From an uncultured Clostridia bacterium (lineage in GTDB: Bacteria > Bacillota > Clostridia > Oscillospirales > Acutalibacteraceae), in the NCBI GenBank assembly GCA_937892115.1, contig CALAUI010000014.1, positions 1 through 63,285 of the forward strand: a DNA stretch of 63,285 bases, in the 5' to 3' direction. Of this stretch, positions 52,403 through 60,805 are shown in pieces (the first letter of the stretch is position 1; each line of letters opens with the position of its first letter). The notes below the pieces were generated by a model. That model was not told where the DNA came from and searched no databases. It was given only the letters and a program-made list of their open reading frames with translations. The position numbers and the translations under genes were made by a program.

Positions 52403-53878
52403 TCAGCCCGCCTTCCTGTGACTCTGAACTGCAATGCTTCCGCTTGAAGAGGGACTGAAATGGTCCTTTGTAAGCTTGATAACTACAGGTGAAAGAGCGA
52501 GAACGGCAATGAGATTGGGAAGAGCCATAAATGCATTGAATATATCGGAAATAGTCCATACCACGTCAAGCTTCAGGAACGAACCGAAAAAGATGCCTGC
52601 AACAAAAACAACGTAAAATGCGGTTTCGGCTTTCTTTCCGAAAAGGAAGCCCCAGCATCTTGAGCCGTAAAGAGCCCAGCCGAGAATTGTGGAAAGAGCA
52701 AAGAGCGCTATACCGACGGCAACAACGGCGGAGCCGAGACGGTCCCCGATAACCGTACCGAATGCACGTGAAACGAGCTCAGTGCCTGCATTCTTACCCC
52801 AGCTGAAATGAACGCCCTTGCCGTAAAGTCTGTATATACCGCTGAGGACTACAAGTGCAGTGAGAGTGCAGATTACAAAGGTCGCCATGAATACTTCAAA
52901 GATACCGAAAAGTCCCTGCTTGACGGGATTCTTTTCAGAAGTGGTGGCGTGAGCCATGGGTGCGGAGCCGAGACCCGCTTCGTTTGAGAATACGCCTCTG
53001 CCGATGCCCTTTGACATGGCAATCATCATTGTGGAGCCGACTGCACCGCCCATAACGCTTTTGGGCTTGAATGCGCAGACGAATATCCATCTGAAAACTT
53101 CACCGATAATATTCGCGTTGCCTGCAATGACTATAATACAGGCAGCAACGTAAACGACAGCCATAAAAGGAACAAGCTTTTCCGTAACTGAGCCGATTCT
53201 CTTGACACCGCCGAGAAGAATCACGGCAACAAGAACTGCGATTGAAGCACCGATGATGATGCTGACAACGGGTGCCTTCTGACCCATAAAGCTTATCGTA
53301 TGTGCCTTTGTGAAGCCCTCGCTGAGAGAATCAATAAACGTATTGACGGAAGCGGCAATTGAATTTATCTGTGTCATACCTCCCGTGCCGATACATGCAA
53401 GGCCGCCGAAGATACAGAAGAGGACTGCAAGGAAATTCCATTTTTTGCCCAGACCGTTTTTGATGTAATACATGGGACCGCCTGCCCATTCGCCCTTTTC
53501 GTTTCTCTCACGGAATCTTACCGCGAGCGTAACCTCAAAATATTTGGTTACCATTCCGAAAAGAGCCGATACCCACATCCAGAAAACGGCACCGGGGCCT
53601 CCGATTGCAATCGCACCGGTTGCACCCGCCACACTGCCTACGCCTACCGTACCGGCAAGAGCGGTGGTTACTGCCTGGAAGGGAGTGATTTCTCCTATAC
53701 CCGCCTTCTGCTTTGAGGTAATCTTACCGAGCGTATTTTTCATGGCATAGCCGAATTTGTCAAACTGTAAAAATTTAGTCCTGACGGTGAGATAAATTCC
53801 CGTTCCCACCATTATCACAAGGAGCCAGGGGCCCCAGGCAAATTCATCGATTTTTGAAAGAAGTGCTGAAATATTCAT
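52403..53878 (-). CDS. Sodium:alanine symporter (AGCS family)
   Basis: 491 residues from ATG at 53878 (GGAGG upstream; a start at 53908 is not supported). About ten membrane helices. The AGCS signatures are visible: TALAGTVGVGSVAGATGAIAIGGPGAVFWMW near residue 75 (quoted in parts: GTVGVGS, GGPGAVFWM), then GPMYYI and FSNEAGLGSAP. It imports alanine or glycine with sodium. Transcribed alone from 53942-53970. Confidence 0.95.
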   Translation of the reverse strand: MNISALLSKIDEFAWGPWLLVIMVGTGIYLTVRTKFLQFDKFGYAMKNTLGKITSKQKAGIGEITPFQAVTTALAGTVGVGSVAGATGAIAIGGPGAVFWMWVSALFGMVTKYFEVTLAVRFRERNEKGEWAGGPMYYIKNGLGKKWNFLAVLFCIFGGLACIGTGGMTQINSIAASVNTFIDSLSEGFTKAHTISFMGQKAPVVSIIIGASIAVLVAVILLGGVKRIGSVTEKLVPFMAVVYVAACIIVIAGNANIIGEVFRWIFVCAFKPKSVMGGAVGSTMMIAMSKGIGRGVFSNEAGLGSAPMAHATTSEKNPVKQGLFGIFEVFMATFVICTLTALVVLSGIYRLYGKGVHFSWGKNAGTELVSRAFGTVIGDRLGSAVVAVGIALFALSTILGWALYGSRCWGFLFGKKAETAFYVVFVAGIFFGSFLKLDVVWTISDIFNAFMALPNLIAVLALSPVVIKLTKDHFSPSSSGSIAVQSHRKAG

Positions 53879-53941
53879 AATTGCCTCCGAGGAAAAAATA
53901 TAATACAAACGGTCACCCGTAATTGTTGTTTCCGGGAATGT

Positions 53942-53970
53942 ATTTTAGCAGAATCAACAAACACAGTCAA
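53942..53970 (-). promoter_or_regulatory. Promoter of the AGCS symporter gene
   Basis: Minus strand TTGACT (53965-53970), 17 bases, TAAAAT (53942-53947). Confidence 0.6.
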
Positions 53971-54100
53971 CAATTTTAGTGCAATTTGCTAAACTTCCTA
54001 TTTTTTACTTTATTTTCCTGTTTTGGCAATTCAAACCGAATTATTTTGGTTGATATTTAATTTTACCGTAATATTTTGCCTTGAGTAAAATTTTCGGCGC

Positions 54101-54130
54101 AAAAAAGAGGGGCGGTTATTTCCGTCCCTC
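54101..54130 (-). terminator. Terminator of the HAD/isomerase operon
   Basis: GAGGGGCGG (54107-54115) pairs with CCGTCCCTC (54122-54130); the minus strand continues TTTTTT. Confidence 0.85.
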
Positions 54131-54135
54131 ATAGC

Positions 54136-54948
54136 TTATATAATGTTTCTGATACCTGCCGCTACACCGTCTTCGGCATTGGTTTTCGTTACGAATTTCG
54201 CTGCTTTTTTTACGTTTTCGGTGGCGTTTCCCATAGCGAAGCCGTAACCCGAAAATTCAATCATCGGCAGGTCGTTATCCGCATCTCCGAAAGCGGCACA
54301 TTCCGAAGCATCTATACCCAGAATCCGGCACATACCGGCAAGAGCGGTACCCTTGTCGGCAGATGCGGCAGTAAATTCAAGACTTGCCGCAAAGGAAGCG
54401 GTAAGGGCGATACCTTCAAGCGCTTCAAGATAATTTTTAACCTTCAGCAGCGTTTCGGCATCGCCGAAATGCATGGTAAATTTCTCTATATCTTTTCCGT
54501 TCAGGTCGTCGCATACGTCACCGCAGAAATTCGTTTCCCTGATAATCATATCAAGAAATTCCTCCGGATAAAGCTTCGGGTCAAGATATTTCACCGAATC
54601 GGAGCGCATATATGACTTTCCGTCACAGTATATTTCGGTCATCAGCGGATTTGAATCCAGATATCTGATAACCGGCTCACAGAATTCCCATTTCATGGGA
54701 TTAGTATATATCACTTTGTTTTCCCTGCGGTCATATACGCCCGCACCGTTTGAAAATATGATATAATCCGTTTCCGGGACCTGCTCACAGACGTTGCCGA
54801 TAATGGAAAGCGTTCTGCCGGTGGCAATGGAAATCTTTATCCCTTTATCGTGGGCTTCTTTAAGTGCTTTTCTGTTTTCTTCGCTGACGGTAACGTGGTC
54901 GGGAGACATCAGCGTTCCGTCCATATCAAGTGCAATCAGCTTAACCAT
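54136..54948 (-). CDS. HAD-superfamily phosphatase (Cof type)
   Basis: 270 residues. Motif I is ALDMDGTLMS (nucleophile Asp8), motif II SIATGR, motif III lysine in SADKGTAL and motif IV AFGDADNDLPM. The C2B cap of Cof-type enzymes fits the length. It dephosphorylates sugar phosphates or similar metabolites in the cytoplasm. Its ATG overlaps the stop of the upstream isomerase-like gene (TAATG), so the two are translationally coupled and probably share a sugar-phosphate pathway. Confidence 0.92.
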   Translation of the reverse strand: MVKLIALDMDGTLMSPDHVTVSEENRKALKEAHDKGIKISIATGRTLSIIGNVCEQVPETDYIIFSNGAGVYDRRENKVIYTNPMKWEFCEPVIRYLDSNPLMTEIYCDGKSYMRSDSVKYLDPKLYPEEFLDMIIRETNFCGDVCDDLNGKDIEKFTMHFGDAETLLKVKNYLEALEGIALTASFAASLEFTAASADKGTALAGMCRILGIDASECAAFGDADNDLPMIEFSGYGFAMGNATENVKKAAKFVTKTNAEDGVAAGIRNII

Positions 54949-55742
54949 TATTCCGAATAGGATGCATCAAGCTTCATCATATATTCCCATGACATTTCAC
55001 AGCCCTTGAAGGGATCGCCGTCGGGCCAGTTGTCATCGTGCTCATACATAATGTAGGGAATTTCAAGCTCGCAGGCAACCTTGTAGCATTCCTCAAGGTT
55101 GACGAGTCCCTGACCGAGAGGAACGAACTTTCTTCTGTCGTCCTCATCAAAGATATAATCCTTGAAATGGATAACCTTTACTCTGCCTGCAAGACGCTTA
55201 AGCTCCTCGGCGGGATTCTGCTGTGCAAAGTGCATCCAGCCAACGTCGGGAATGAAATTGAAAAGGTCCTTATCCGTATTGTTGATAAGGTAATCCATCA
55301 TGGTGTGCTTGGAGTCGTCAAGACGGAAATATTCAAAAGCGTGATTATGATAATTGAAGGTGAAGCCGTTTTCCTTCATCTTTGCACCTATTTTTTGGGC
55401 ATGCTCAATGAAGTCGGTCACTCTCTTTACGTTGCCTCTTGATTCACTCGGTGCGGAGCCGATACCGATGGCGTCACAGCCGATAATCTTATGCTCTGCC
55501 ATAAGGGCATCAAGGTCGTTATCCATTCTGTCAATGGACTTATGGGTGATACAAACCTTCATATCATATTTATCAAGGATTTCCTTCTGTGTCTCGGCGG
55601 GGATATCACCGATACCGGAAATCTGAACGTCGTTTACTCCCATTTTCTTAAGGCGTGCAAGGGTCTTATCAAAATCCTCGGCGGTCTGAATGTAATCCCT
55701 GAGTGTGTAAAGCTGGATTCCCATGGTGGGTTTTTTCATCAT
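54948..55742 (-). CDS. Sugar phosphate isomerase/epimerase (xylose isomerase-like TIM barrel)
   Basis: 264 residues, AP endonuclase 2/XylA-like barrel. Start chosen at 55742 (or 55739), since GGAAGG lies just upstream and the longer frame to 55802 overlaps the promoter. Recognisable segments: GIQLYTLRDY at the N-terminus, NYHNHAFEY with metal-binding His, PDVGWMHFA, and VIHFKDY, typical of IolE/IolI-like proteins. Substrate unknown. Overlaps the HAD gene by one base. Confidence 0.88.
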   Translation of the reverse strand: MMKKPTMGIQLYTLRDYIQTAEDFDKTLARLKKMGVNDVQISGIGDIPAETQKEILDKYDMKVCITHKSIDRMDNDLDALMAEHKIIGCDAIGIGSAPSESRGNVKRVTDFIEHAQKIGAKMKENGFTFNYHNHAFEYFRLDDSKHTMMDYLINNTDKDLFNFIPDVGWMHFAQQNPAEELKRLAGRVKVIHFKDYIFDEDDRRKFVPLGQGLVNLEECYKVACELEIPYIMYEHDDNWPDGDPFKGCEMSWEYMMKLDASYSE

Positions 55743-55773
55743 TATTACTTCCTTCCGGATATAATTTTCAAAC

Positions 55774-55802
55774 ATTATAACATCACTGTTGTTTTTTATC
55801 AA
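55774..55802 (-). promoter_or_regulatory. Promoter of the isomerase/HAD operon
   Basis: Minus strand TTGATA (55797-55802), 17 bases, TATAAT (55774-55779). Confidence 0.72.
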
Positions 55803-55850
55803 TTACTATGTTAATATAATTTATGAAATTTTTGAAAGGGAGTATGTTCA

Positions 55851-56219
55851 ATGGCAACAAAAGAAAAAGACAGAGAAAAAGCCGTGCCTCTGATTGAAAC
55901 GGAATTACCTGAGCAGTTCAACGAGCTTTTCACGGAAGAGGAAGTGATCGGCTGTTTCAAGGGTCTGCGCGACCTTGTAATCTTCACCGACGTAAGAATG
56001 GTTTCCATTGACGTAATGGGTATTACGGGAAAGAAAAAAATCATAACCACCATTCCCTATAATCATATATGTGAAATGACGATAGAAACACCGGGCTATA
56101 TCCATCTTGATACGGATATGTTCATTGAAACCACCTCGGGCGCGTCAATGGCATTCAGCTTCATCAAGTGCAAATCAGTCAAGATCATACAGAGTAAAAT
56201 TGCAAAAAGAATGGTATAA
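55851..56219 (+). CDS. Bacterial PH-domain protein
   Basis: 122 residues, a single bacterial pleckstrin-homology domain: GLRDLVIFTDVRMVSIDVMG, GKKKIITTIPYNHI, then a C-terminal helix with FIKCKSVKIIQSKIAK. It is the common small soluble form (bPH, PF08000-like). Its role is not established in the family; a structural or membrane-binding function is possible. Start follows AAAGGGAG. A long hairpin lies right behind the stop. Confidence 0.85.
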   Translation: MATKEKDREKAVPLIETELPEQFNELFTEEEVIGCFKGLRDLVIFTDVRMVSIDVMGITGKKKIITTIPYNHICEMTIETPGYIHLDTDMFIETTSGASMAFSFIKCKSVKIIQSKIAKRMV

Positions 56220-56224
56220 ATACG

Positions 56225-56254
56225 GGAAGTCGGAACGTTGCCGTTCCGACTTCC
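56225..56254 (+). terminator. Perfect 13-bp hairpin after the PH-domain gene
   Basis: GGAAGTCGGAACG (56225-56237), loop TTGC, exact complement to 56254. No T-tract follows, so it may protect the 3' end or act as a weak terminator. Confidence 0.6.
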
Positions 56255-56299
56255 TGCGTTGTAAAGAAAGGATGAAAATGAGTTTCGGTTACATATATA

Positions 56300-56389
56300 T
56301 TAAGGAATAATACTCTCTGTTTTTCTGATTGCAAACCAACCTGCTCCGAACGTCAGTACAATAAGCGAAATTGCCGAAATTACCGTCAT
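56300..56389 (-). CDS. Very small membrane protein (29 aa)
   Basis: On the minus strand a GGGAGG site lies 8 bases before ATG at 56389, and the frame runs to TAA at 56300. The product is one membrane helix (ISLIVLTFGAGWFAI) followed by RKTES. The frame stays open upstream of the ATG for about 27 codons, so it may instead be the C-terminal tail of a longer secreted protein. Small hydrophobic proteins of this size include type I toxins and regulators, but nothing here shows which. Confidence 0.4.
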   Translation of the reverse strand: MTVISAISLIVLTFGAGWFAIRKTESIIP

Positions 56390-56487
56390 GCTTACGCCTC
56401 CCTGCGATTTATCCGTGCTGTTTTTTGCCTTTTCATATATCAGTATCGCAAAAACGGGGATTTGTTGCAGAAAAAACACTTTTTATG

Positions 56488-56516
56488 TTGATTTTGTCTA
56501 TTTTATGTTATAGAAT
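56488..56516 (+). promoter_or_regulatory. Promoter of the DUF4358-DHHW gene
   Basis: TTGATT (56488-56493), 17 bases, TAGAAT (56511-56516). Confidence 0.6.
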
Positions 56517-56550
56517 AAAAAAGATATCTATTGGATAAGAGGTATAAAAA

Positions 56551-58044
56551 ATGAAAAGTTGCTCACTCATTACAAAAAGGATTTTATGTCTTGCTCTTGC
56601 GGCACTGATGCTGTTTTCACTTGCATCCTGCGGTAAGGACAAGGGCGGAAACGGAGCTTACGCCACCGCAGCCGAAGCGGCAGATGCTCTCGTTCAAGGC
56701 AGCGGCATTTCCGCCGCCCTCACGTCAAGGGACAAGGACTACGCGTCCATAATCTTTGCCTCGGATATTCCCGACAATTTCGCTTTTCTGTCATCCGATG
56801 ACGGTACGGCGGATATGGCAGGCGTTTTCGTCTGCGAAGATGACCAGAGCGCAAGGAATCTTGACTTTGCCATCAACACCTATATCGGCGATATGAAGGA
56901 AGACAGCGCAAAATACAAGCCCGAAGAAGCCGAAAAGCTTGAGGGTGCTGTTATTGAATGCTCAGATAACGTTGTTGTACTCTGCGTTTCCGGAGACGGA
57001 GCAAAAGCAAAGACAGCCGTTGCCGACGTAATAAGCGGAATTGACAAAGACGGCAAGGCAGATGCCGGCGAAAACACTCCCGATATTTCCGAAGAGGATA
57101 CGACCGTCACTCCCCCTTCGGTCACCGCAACGGGCGAATTGAAGGACCTGGGCGGTATCGTAAGAATCGGTGATACCTGCTATGAATGCTGGTATTACAA
57201 TCCCGAAATTGCACAGAGATACGCTTCGGCAGTCAAGAAGGTATCCGCCGCGATGCCCTCCAATGTAAAAGTATACAATATGCTCATTCCTCTCTCCTCG
57301 TCAATCACTCTTCCCGATAACTACGCCGACAGAGTGCAGAACGGAGACCAGTCCGGCTCAATCAAAAAAATCAACGATATAATCGGCACCGAAGCGACCC
57401 ATATCAATATCTACGATACTCTCATGGCACACCGCAACGAATATATCTACTTCCGTACCGACCACCACTGGACGGGTCTCGGTGCATACTATGCTTACAA
57501 TCAGTTCCTGAAGGCAAAGGGTAAGACAGCGGCTCCCATAAGCAGTTATCAGAGCGTGGAGTTTGACGGATTCCTCGGTGAATTCTACACGAAGTCAAAA
57601 TCCTCGGAGCTTAAAAACAATCCCGACAAGGTAATCGCATACTACCCGGTCAATAACGACTCAATCACAATGACCGTGACCGAGAGCAGCGGCAAGGTAT
57701 TTGAATGGCCCATCGTCAATAACGTAAACAGCTACGACGCTTCTCTCAAATACAGTACCTTCGCCGGTGCGGATAATCCCTATACCGAAATCAAAAACAG
57801 TGCCGTTACCGACGGCTCAACCTGCATTGTCATCAAGGAATCCTTCGGCAACGCCCTCGTTCCCTTCATTGCAGATAATTACAGCACGGTTTACGTAATC
57901 GACTACCGCTACTATTCAGGCAACATCAGGGAGCTTGTTCCCTCAAACGGAAACGTTGACGTTCTCTTTGCAAACAATCTCTCCATGATGCAGAACTCCT
58001 ACCTTGCAGGTAAGCTTGAGCTGCTGGCAAACAGCTGTAAATGA
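56551..58044 (+). CDS. Lipoprotein combining DUF4358 with a DHHW (AlgX/SGNH-like) domain
   Basis: 497 residues. Lipobox LASC with Cys27. Residues 35-165 match DUF4358 (AADALVQGSGI, YIGDMKEDSAKYKPEEAEKLEGAV is the helix-turn region in parts). A Pro/Thr/Glu linker leads to a DHHW-type domain: YECWYYNPE near 212, Asp304-His305-His306-Trp307 (FRTDHHWTGLGAY) and GSTCIVIKESFGNALVPF. DHHW proteins are SGNH-like and linked with acylation of envelope polymers, often beside an MBOAT acyltransferase, which is not seen here. The two-domain fusion is worth noting, since these modules usually occur separately. Confidence 0.85.
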   Translation: MKSCSLITKRILCLALAALMLFSLASCGKDKGGNGAYATAAEAADALVQGSGISAALTSRDKDYASIIFASDIPDNFAFLSSDDGTADMAGVFVCEDDQSARNLDFAINTYIGDMKEDSAKYKPEEAEKLEGAVIECSDNVVVLCVSGDGAKAKTAVADVISGIDKDGKADAGENTPDISEEDTTVTPPSVTATGELKDLGGIVRIGDTCYECWYYNPEIAQRYASAVKKVSAAMPSNVKVYNMLIPLSSSITLPDNYADRVQNGDQSGSIKKINDIIGTEATHINIYDTLMAHRNEYIYFRTDHHWTGLGAYYAYNQFLKAKGKTAAPISSYQSVEFDGFLGEFYTKSKSSELKNNPDKVIAYYPVNNDSITMTVTESSGKVFEWPIVNNVNSYDASLKYSTFAGADNPYTEIKNSAVTDGSTCIVIKESFGNALVPFIADNYSTVYVIDYRYYSGNIRELVPSNGNVDVLFANNLSMMQNSYLAGKLELLANSCK

Positions 58045-58080
58045 TAATCCGACATAAAAGCCCTTGATAAATAAGGAATC

Positions 58081-58116
58081 AGCCGCCGTAAGTGATTTAC
58101 GGCGGCTTAAATTTTG
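58081..58116 (+). terminator. Terminator of the DHHW gene
   Basis: AGCCGCCGTAA (58081-58091) pairs with TTTACGGCGGCT (58096-58107), followed by TAAATTTT. Confidence 0.75.
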
Positions 58117-58221
58117 CACAAAAATATCCGCCACATTATGTGTAGAAATGAATCAGTACGCACTATATGTGTATTTTATACAAAGAATGTTCATATTATC
58201 CGTCATTGTATACAAAATCCT

Positions 58222-58249
58222 TTGACATAGCGCTTTCATTGTGTAAAAT
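58222..58249 (+). promoter_or_regulatory. Upstream promoter (P1) of the 43-aa gene
   Basis: TTGACA (58222-58227), 16 bases, TAAAAT (58244-58249), about 100 bases upstream of P2. The surrounding 58134-58320 region repeats the motif TTTTTGTGCAT twice (near 58276 and 58308) with an inverted TTTGCACAAAAA near 58114. Confidence 0.6.
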
Positions 58250-58324
58250 ATGACAACAGATTCTTCACATAAATTTTTTGTGCATTTTGTACAGTTTTAC
58301 ATCAAACTTTTTGTGCATAATCCC

Positions 58325-58352
58325 TTGACAAATTAAAATTTGGTGGTATAAT
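58325..58352 (+). promoter_or_regulatory. Downstream promoter (P2) of the 43-aa gene
   Basis: Consensus TTGACA (58325-58330), 16 bases, TATAAT (58347-58352), then AAAGGAG at 58371. Confidence 0.8.
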
Positions 58353-58384
58353 ACCCAACGTTAAAACACGAAAGGAGAAAAACA

Positions 58385-58516
58385 ATGTTAGCTGAACGCG
58401 AAATCATCAGAGAAATGGAAGAACAGCTTTTTGAAGAAATCAGCCACACAAAGTTCTTTTCATTTGAAAGACTTATCAAGATCTTTGAACTCAAGAGTCT
58501 CTACACAATGAACTGA
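58385..58516 (+). CDS. Small charged protein (43 aa) behind strong tandem promoters
   Basis: ATG at 58385 with an ideal AAAGGAG site; stop TGA at 58514. The protein begins MLAEREIIREMEEQLFEEI, a charged amphipathic helix, followed by FFSFERLIKIFELKSLYTMN, a second helix. It has no membrane segment and no metal motif. The strong promoters, site and terminator support a real, well expressed gene. It may be a regulatory microprotein or a sporulation/growth-phase factor. No family is recognised. Confidence 0.65.
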   Translation: MLAEREIIREMEEQLFEEISHTKFFSFERLIKIFELKSLYTMN

Positions 58517-58594
58517 GACTCACCCTGAAACAACATCGGCTTTTGCCGGTTTTAATATATCCGAAGCTTCGGCTTTGGGCACAGGAAAATCAGA

Positions 58595-58620
58595 GACACG
58601 GTTTATGCCGTGTCTTTTTT
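58595..58620 (+). terminator. Terminator of the 43-aa gene
   Basis: GACACGG (58595-58601) pairs with CCGTGTC (58608-58614), followed by six T. A small CCGAAGCTTCGG palindrome lies just upstream at 58561. Confidence 0.85.
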
Positions 58621-58629
58621 GTTTTGCGG

Positions 58630-58658
58630 TTGAATTTTATAAATCTTTGCTGTATCAT
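58630..58658 (+). promoter_or_regulatory. Promoter of the GHL6 gene
   Basis: TTGAAT (58630-58635), 17 bases, TATCAT (58653-58658), overlapping the end of the preceding T-tract region. Confidence 0.6.
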
Positions 58659-58687
58659 ATTTTTACAAAACCGAAAGGAAGACAGCT

Positions 58688-60631
58688 ATGGATAAAGTTC
58701 CCTTCAGACAAATTCATCTTGATTTTCACACGTCCGGTCTGATTGACAATATCGGTGCCGGATTTGACAAAGAGGAGTTCAAGCGTACCCTCGCTTTGGG
58801 TCACGTTGATTCAATCACTCTTTTTGCAAAGGGGCATCACGGATATTCGTTTTACCCTTCCGAGGTCAACGAAATGCATCCGGGTCTTGATTTTAATCTT
58901 CTGGGTCAGCAGCTTGAAGCGTGCAGAGAAGCGGGAGTCAGAGCCCCCGTATATATTTCCGCGGGACTTGACGAAAAAGAAGCGGTGCTCCACCCCGAAT
59001 GGCTTTGCAAGGGCGCACCGGATGCTTCACCCGATTTTCTCAACAGAGCCGGTTATCACGCATTCTGCTTCAATACTCCGTACCTTGACAAGCTTATCAG
59101 TCACGTTGAGGAAGTGATGAGGTTATTTGATCCCACCGAGGTTTTCCTTGATATCTGTGACGAAAGAATCTGCTACTGCAACAAGTGTCTGCGTGATATG
59201 AGGGAGGCAGGTCTTGACCCTCACGACACCGCGGACGTTAAGGAATGGGCAAAACGCGTTTACGCAAACTACTGTAAACGCGTTGAGAAAGCGGTAAGAA
59301 AGTATAACAGCGATACGGTCATATTCCATAACGCAGGCAACATCCCCATGGGCAGAAGGGACCTGGCGGGTTATGATGACCATCTTGAGCTTGAAAGTCT
59401 GCCCACGGGCGGATGGGGCTACGACCATTTCCCGATGTCAGCCGCGTACTGCCGTAATCTCGGCAAGGAATATATCGGCATGACGGGTAAATTCCATACC
59501 ACCTGGGGTGAATTCGGCGGCTTCAAGCATCCCAATGCTCTCATCTACGAAACGTCGCTTTCATTGGCGCTCGGTGCAAAATGCTCCGTCGGCGACCAGC
59601 TTCACCCCTCGGGTAAGCTGAACGAAGCCACGTATTCGCTTATCGGCAAAGCATATTCTCTTGTTGAGGAAAAAGAGTCCTGGTGCAGCGACGTAAAAGC
59701 AATATCCGATATAGGCGTGCTTTCAGCCGCATCCACCAAGGAGAGAGAGGGCAAAAACAGTATCAGCGACGTAGGTGCAAACCGTATCCTGCTTGAAAAG
59801 AAATACCTTTACGATTTCATTGACAGATACTGCGATTTCGGAAAATACAAGCTGCTTCTGCTTCCCGATGACGTTTACTGTGACAGTGAGCTTAAAGCAA
59901 AGCTGAGAGAATACGTTTCAGGCGGCGGCAAGGTCCTTTTCAGCGGCAAATCCGCAAAGGACGTATTTGACGGCATAACCGTAGGCGATGAAAGAGAATT
60001 CAGACCCGATTATATGCAGCCCGTTTCCGGTGAGGGCTTCACAAACGGTGTCACACAATACGTAATGTATGAGCAGGGTTATTCATTTGATTGCGAGGGA
60101 TTTGAAACCGCCGCATATATGGCAGAGCCCTATTTCAACCGCACTCCCGAGCATTTTTCGTCACATCAGCACACCCCCGATAAGGCGGGAACACTCAGAC
60201 CTGCCGCAGTAATCAGCGACAGTATCGGCTACATTTCTTGGGAAATATTCAGGGATTACGCTCAGAAAGGCGAGCTTCACTGCAAAGAGCTGGTTGATAA
60301 TATGCTTTCACGGCTTCTCGGTAAAGACAGAACTCTTACGGTCGTAAACCTTCCCGACCGCGGCGTAATCACGCTTATGAATCAGCAAAAGGAAAACCGC
60401 CTTGTAAATCATATTCTCTACGCTCACACAAGCGTCAGAGGCAAAAATATTGAGGTTATTGAGGACTGTGTACCCATTTACAACGTGGACGTAAAAATCA
60501 GATGTCCCGGTGTAAAATCGGTCAGAACCGTACCCGAAGGAAAGGCGCTTGATTACATATACGAAAACGGCATTCTTTCCTACACGGTTCCCGAGGTAAA
60601 CATCCACACAATGGTTGAAATAGCATATTAA
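58688..60631 (+). CDS. GHL6-type hypothetical glycoside hydrolase
   Basis: 647 residues, no signal peptide. The N-terminal 340 residues form a TIM barrel of the hypothetical glycosyl hydrolase 6 family (FRQIHLDFHTSGLI opening, LFAKGHHGYSFYP, FLDICDE with a candidate acid, TGKFHTTWGEFGG). Next comes a beta-galactosidase trimerisation-like flavodoxin fold (KLLLLPDDVYCDSE, SGGGKVLFSGKSAK) and a C-terminal beta domain. It is related to GH-A and alpha-fucosidase-like enzymes, and is probably cytoplasmic. The substrate is unknown. RBS is AAAGGAAG. Confidence 0.82.
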   Translation: MDKVPFRQIHLDFHTSGLIDNIGAGFDKEEFKRTLALGHVDSITLFAKGHHGYSFYPSEVNEMHPGLDFNLLGQQLEACREAGVRAPVYISAGLDEKEAVLHPEWLCKGAPDASPDFLNRAGYHAFCFNTPYLDKLISHVEEVMRLFDPTEVFLDICDERICYCNKCLRDMREAGLDPHDTADVKEWAKRVYANYCKRVEKAVRKYNSDTVIFHNAGNIPMGRRDLAGYDDHLELESLPTGGWGYDHFPMSAAYCRNLGKEYIGMTGKFHTTWGEFGGFKHPNALIYETSLSLALGAKCSVGDQLHPSGKLNEATYSLIGKAYSLVEEKESWCSDVKAISDIGVLSAASTKEREGKNSISDVGANRILLEKKYLYDFIDRYCDFGKYKLLLLPDDVYCDSELKAKLREYVSGGGKVLFSGKSAKDVFDGITVGDEREFRPDYMQPVSGEGFTNGVTQYVMYEQGYSFDCEGFETAAYMAEPYFNRTPEHFSSHQHTPDKAGTLRPAAVISDSIGYISWEIFRDYAQKGELHCKELVDNMLSRLLGKDRTLTVVNLPDRGVITLMNQQKENRLVNHILYAHTSVRGKNIEVIEDCVPIYNVDVKIRCPGVKSVRTVPEGKALDYIYENGILSYTVPEVNIHTMVEIAY

Positions 60632-60651
60632 ATCCCGAACAGACAAAAACA

Positions 60652-60690
60652 AACCGATTGTATCCGAGATACCGGATGCAATCGGTTATT
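60652..60690 (+). terminator. Terminator of the GHL6 gene
   Basis: A 15-bp stem AACCGATTGTATCCG with CGGATGCAATCGGTT (60652-60687), one mismatch, then ATTTGTT. Confidence 0.8.
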
Positions 60691-60805
60691 TGTTATCTGA
60701 ATGCAAAATATATCGGGCATGAAAAAACATTAGCCACATTTCCGGACCGTTCGTATAAAGAGATGAAAGACAAAATCAAGCATCAGATTTACGGAGGAAT
60801 CAATT

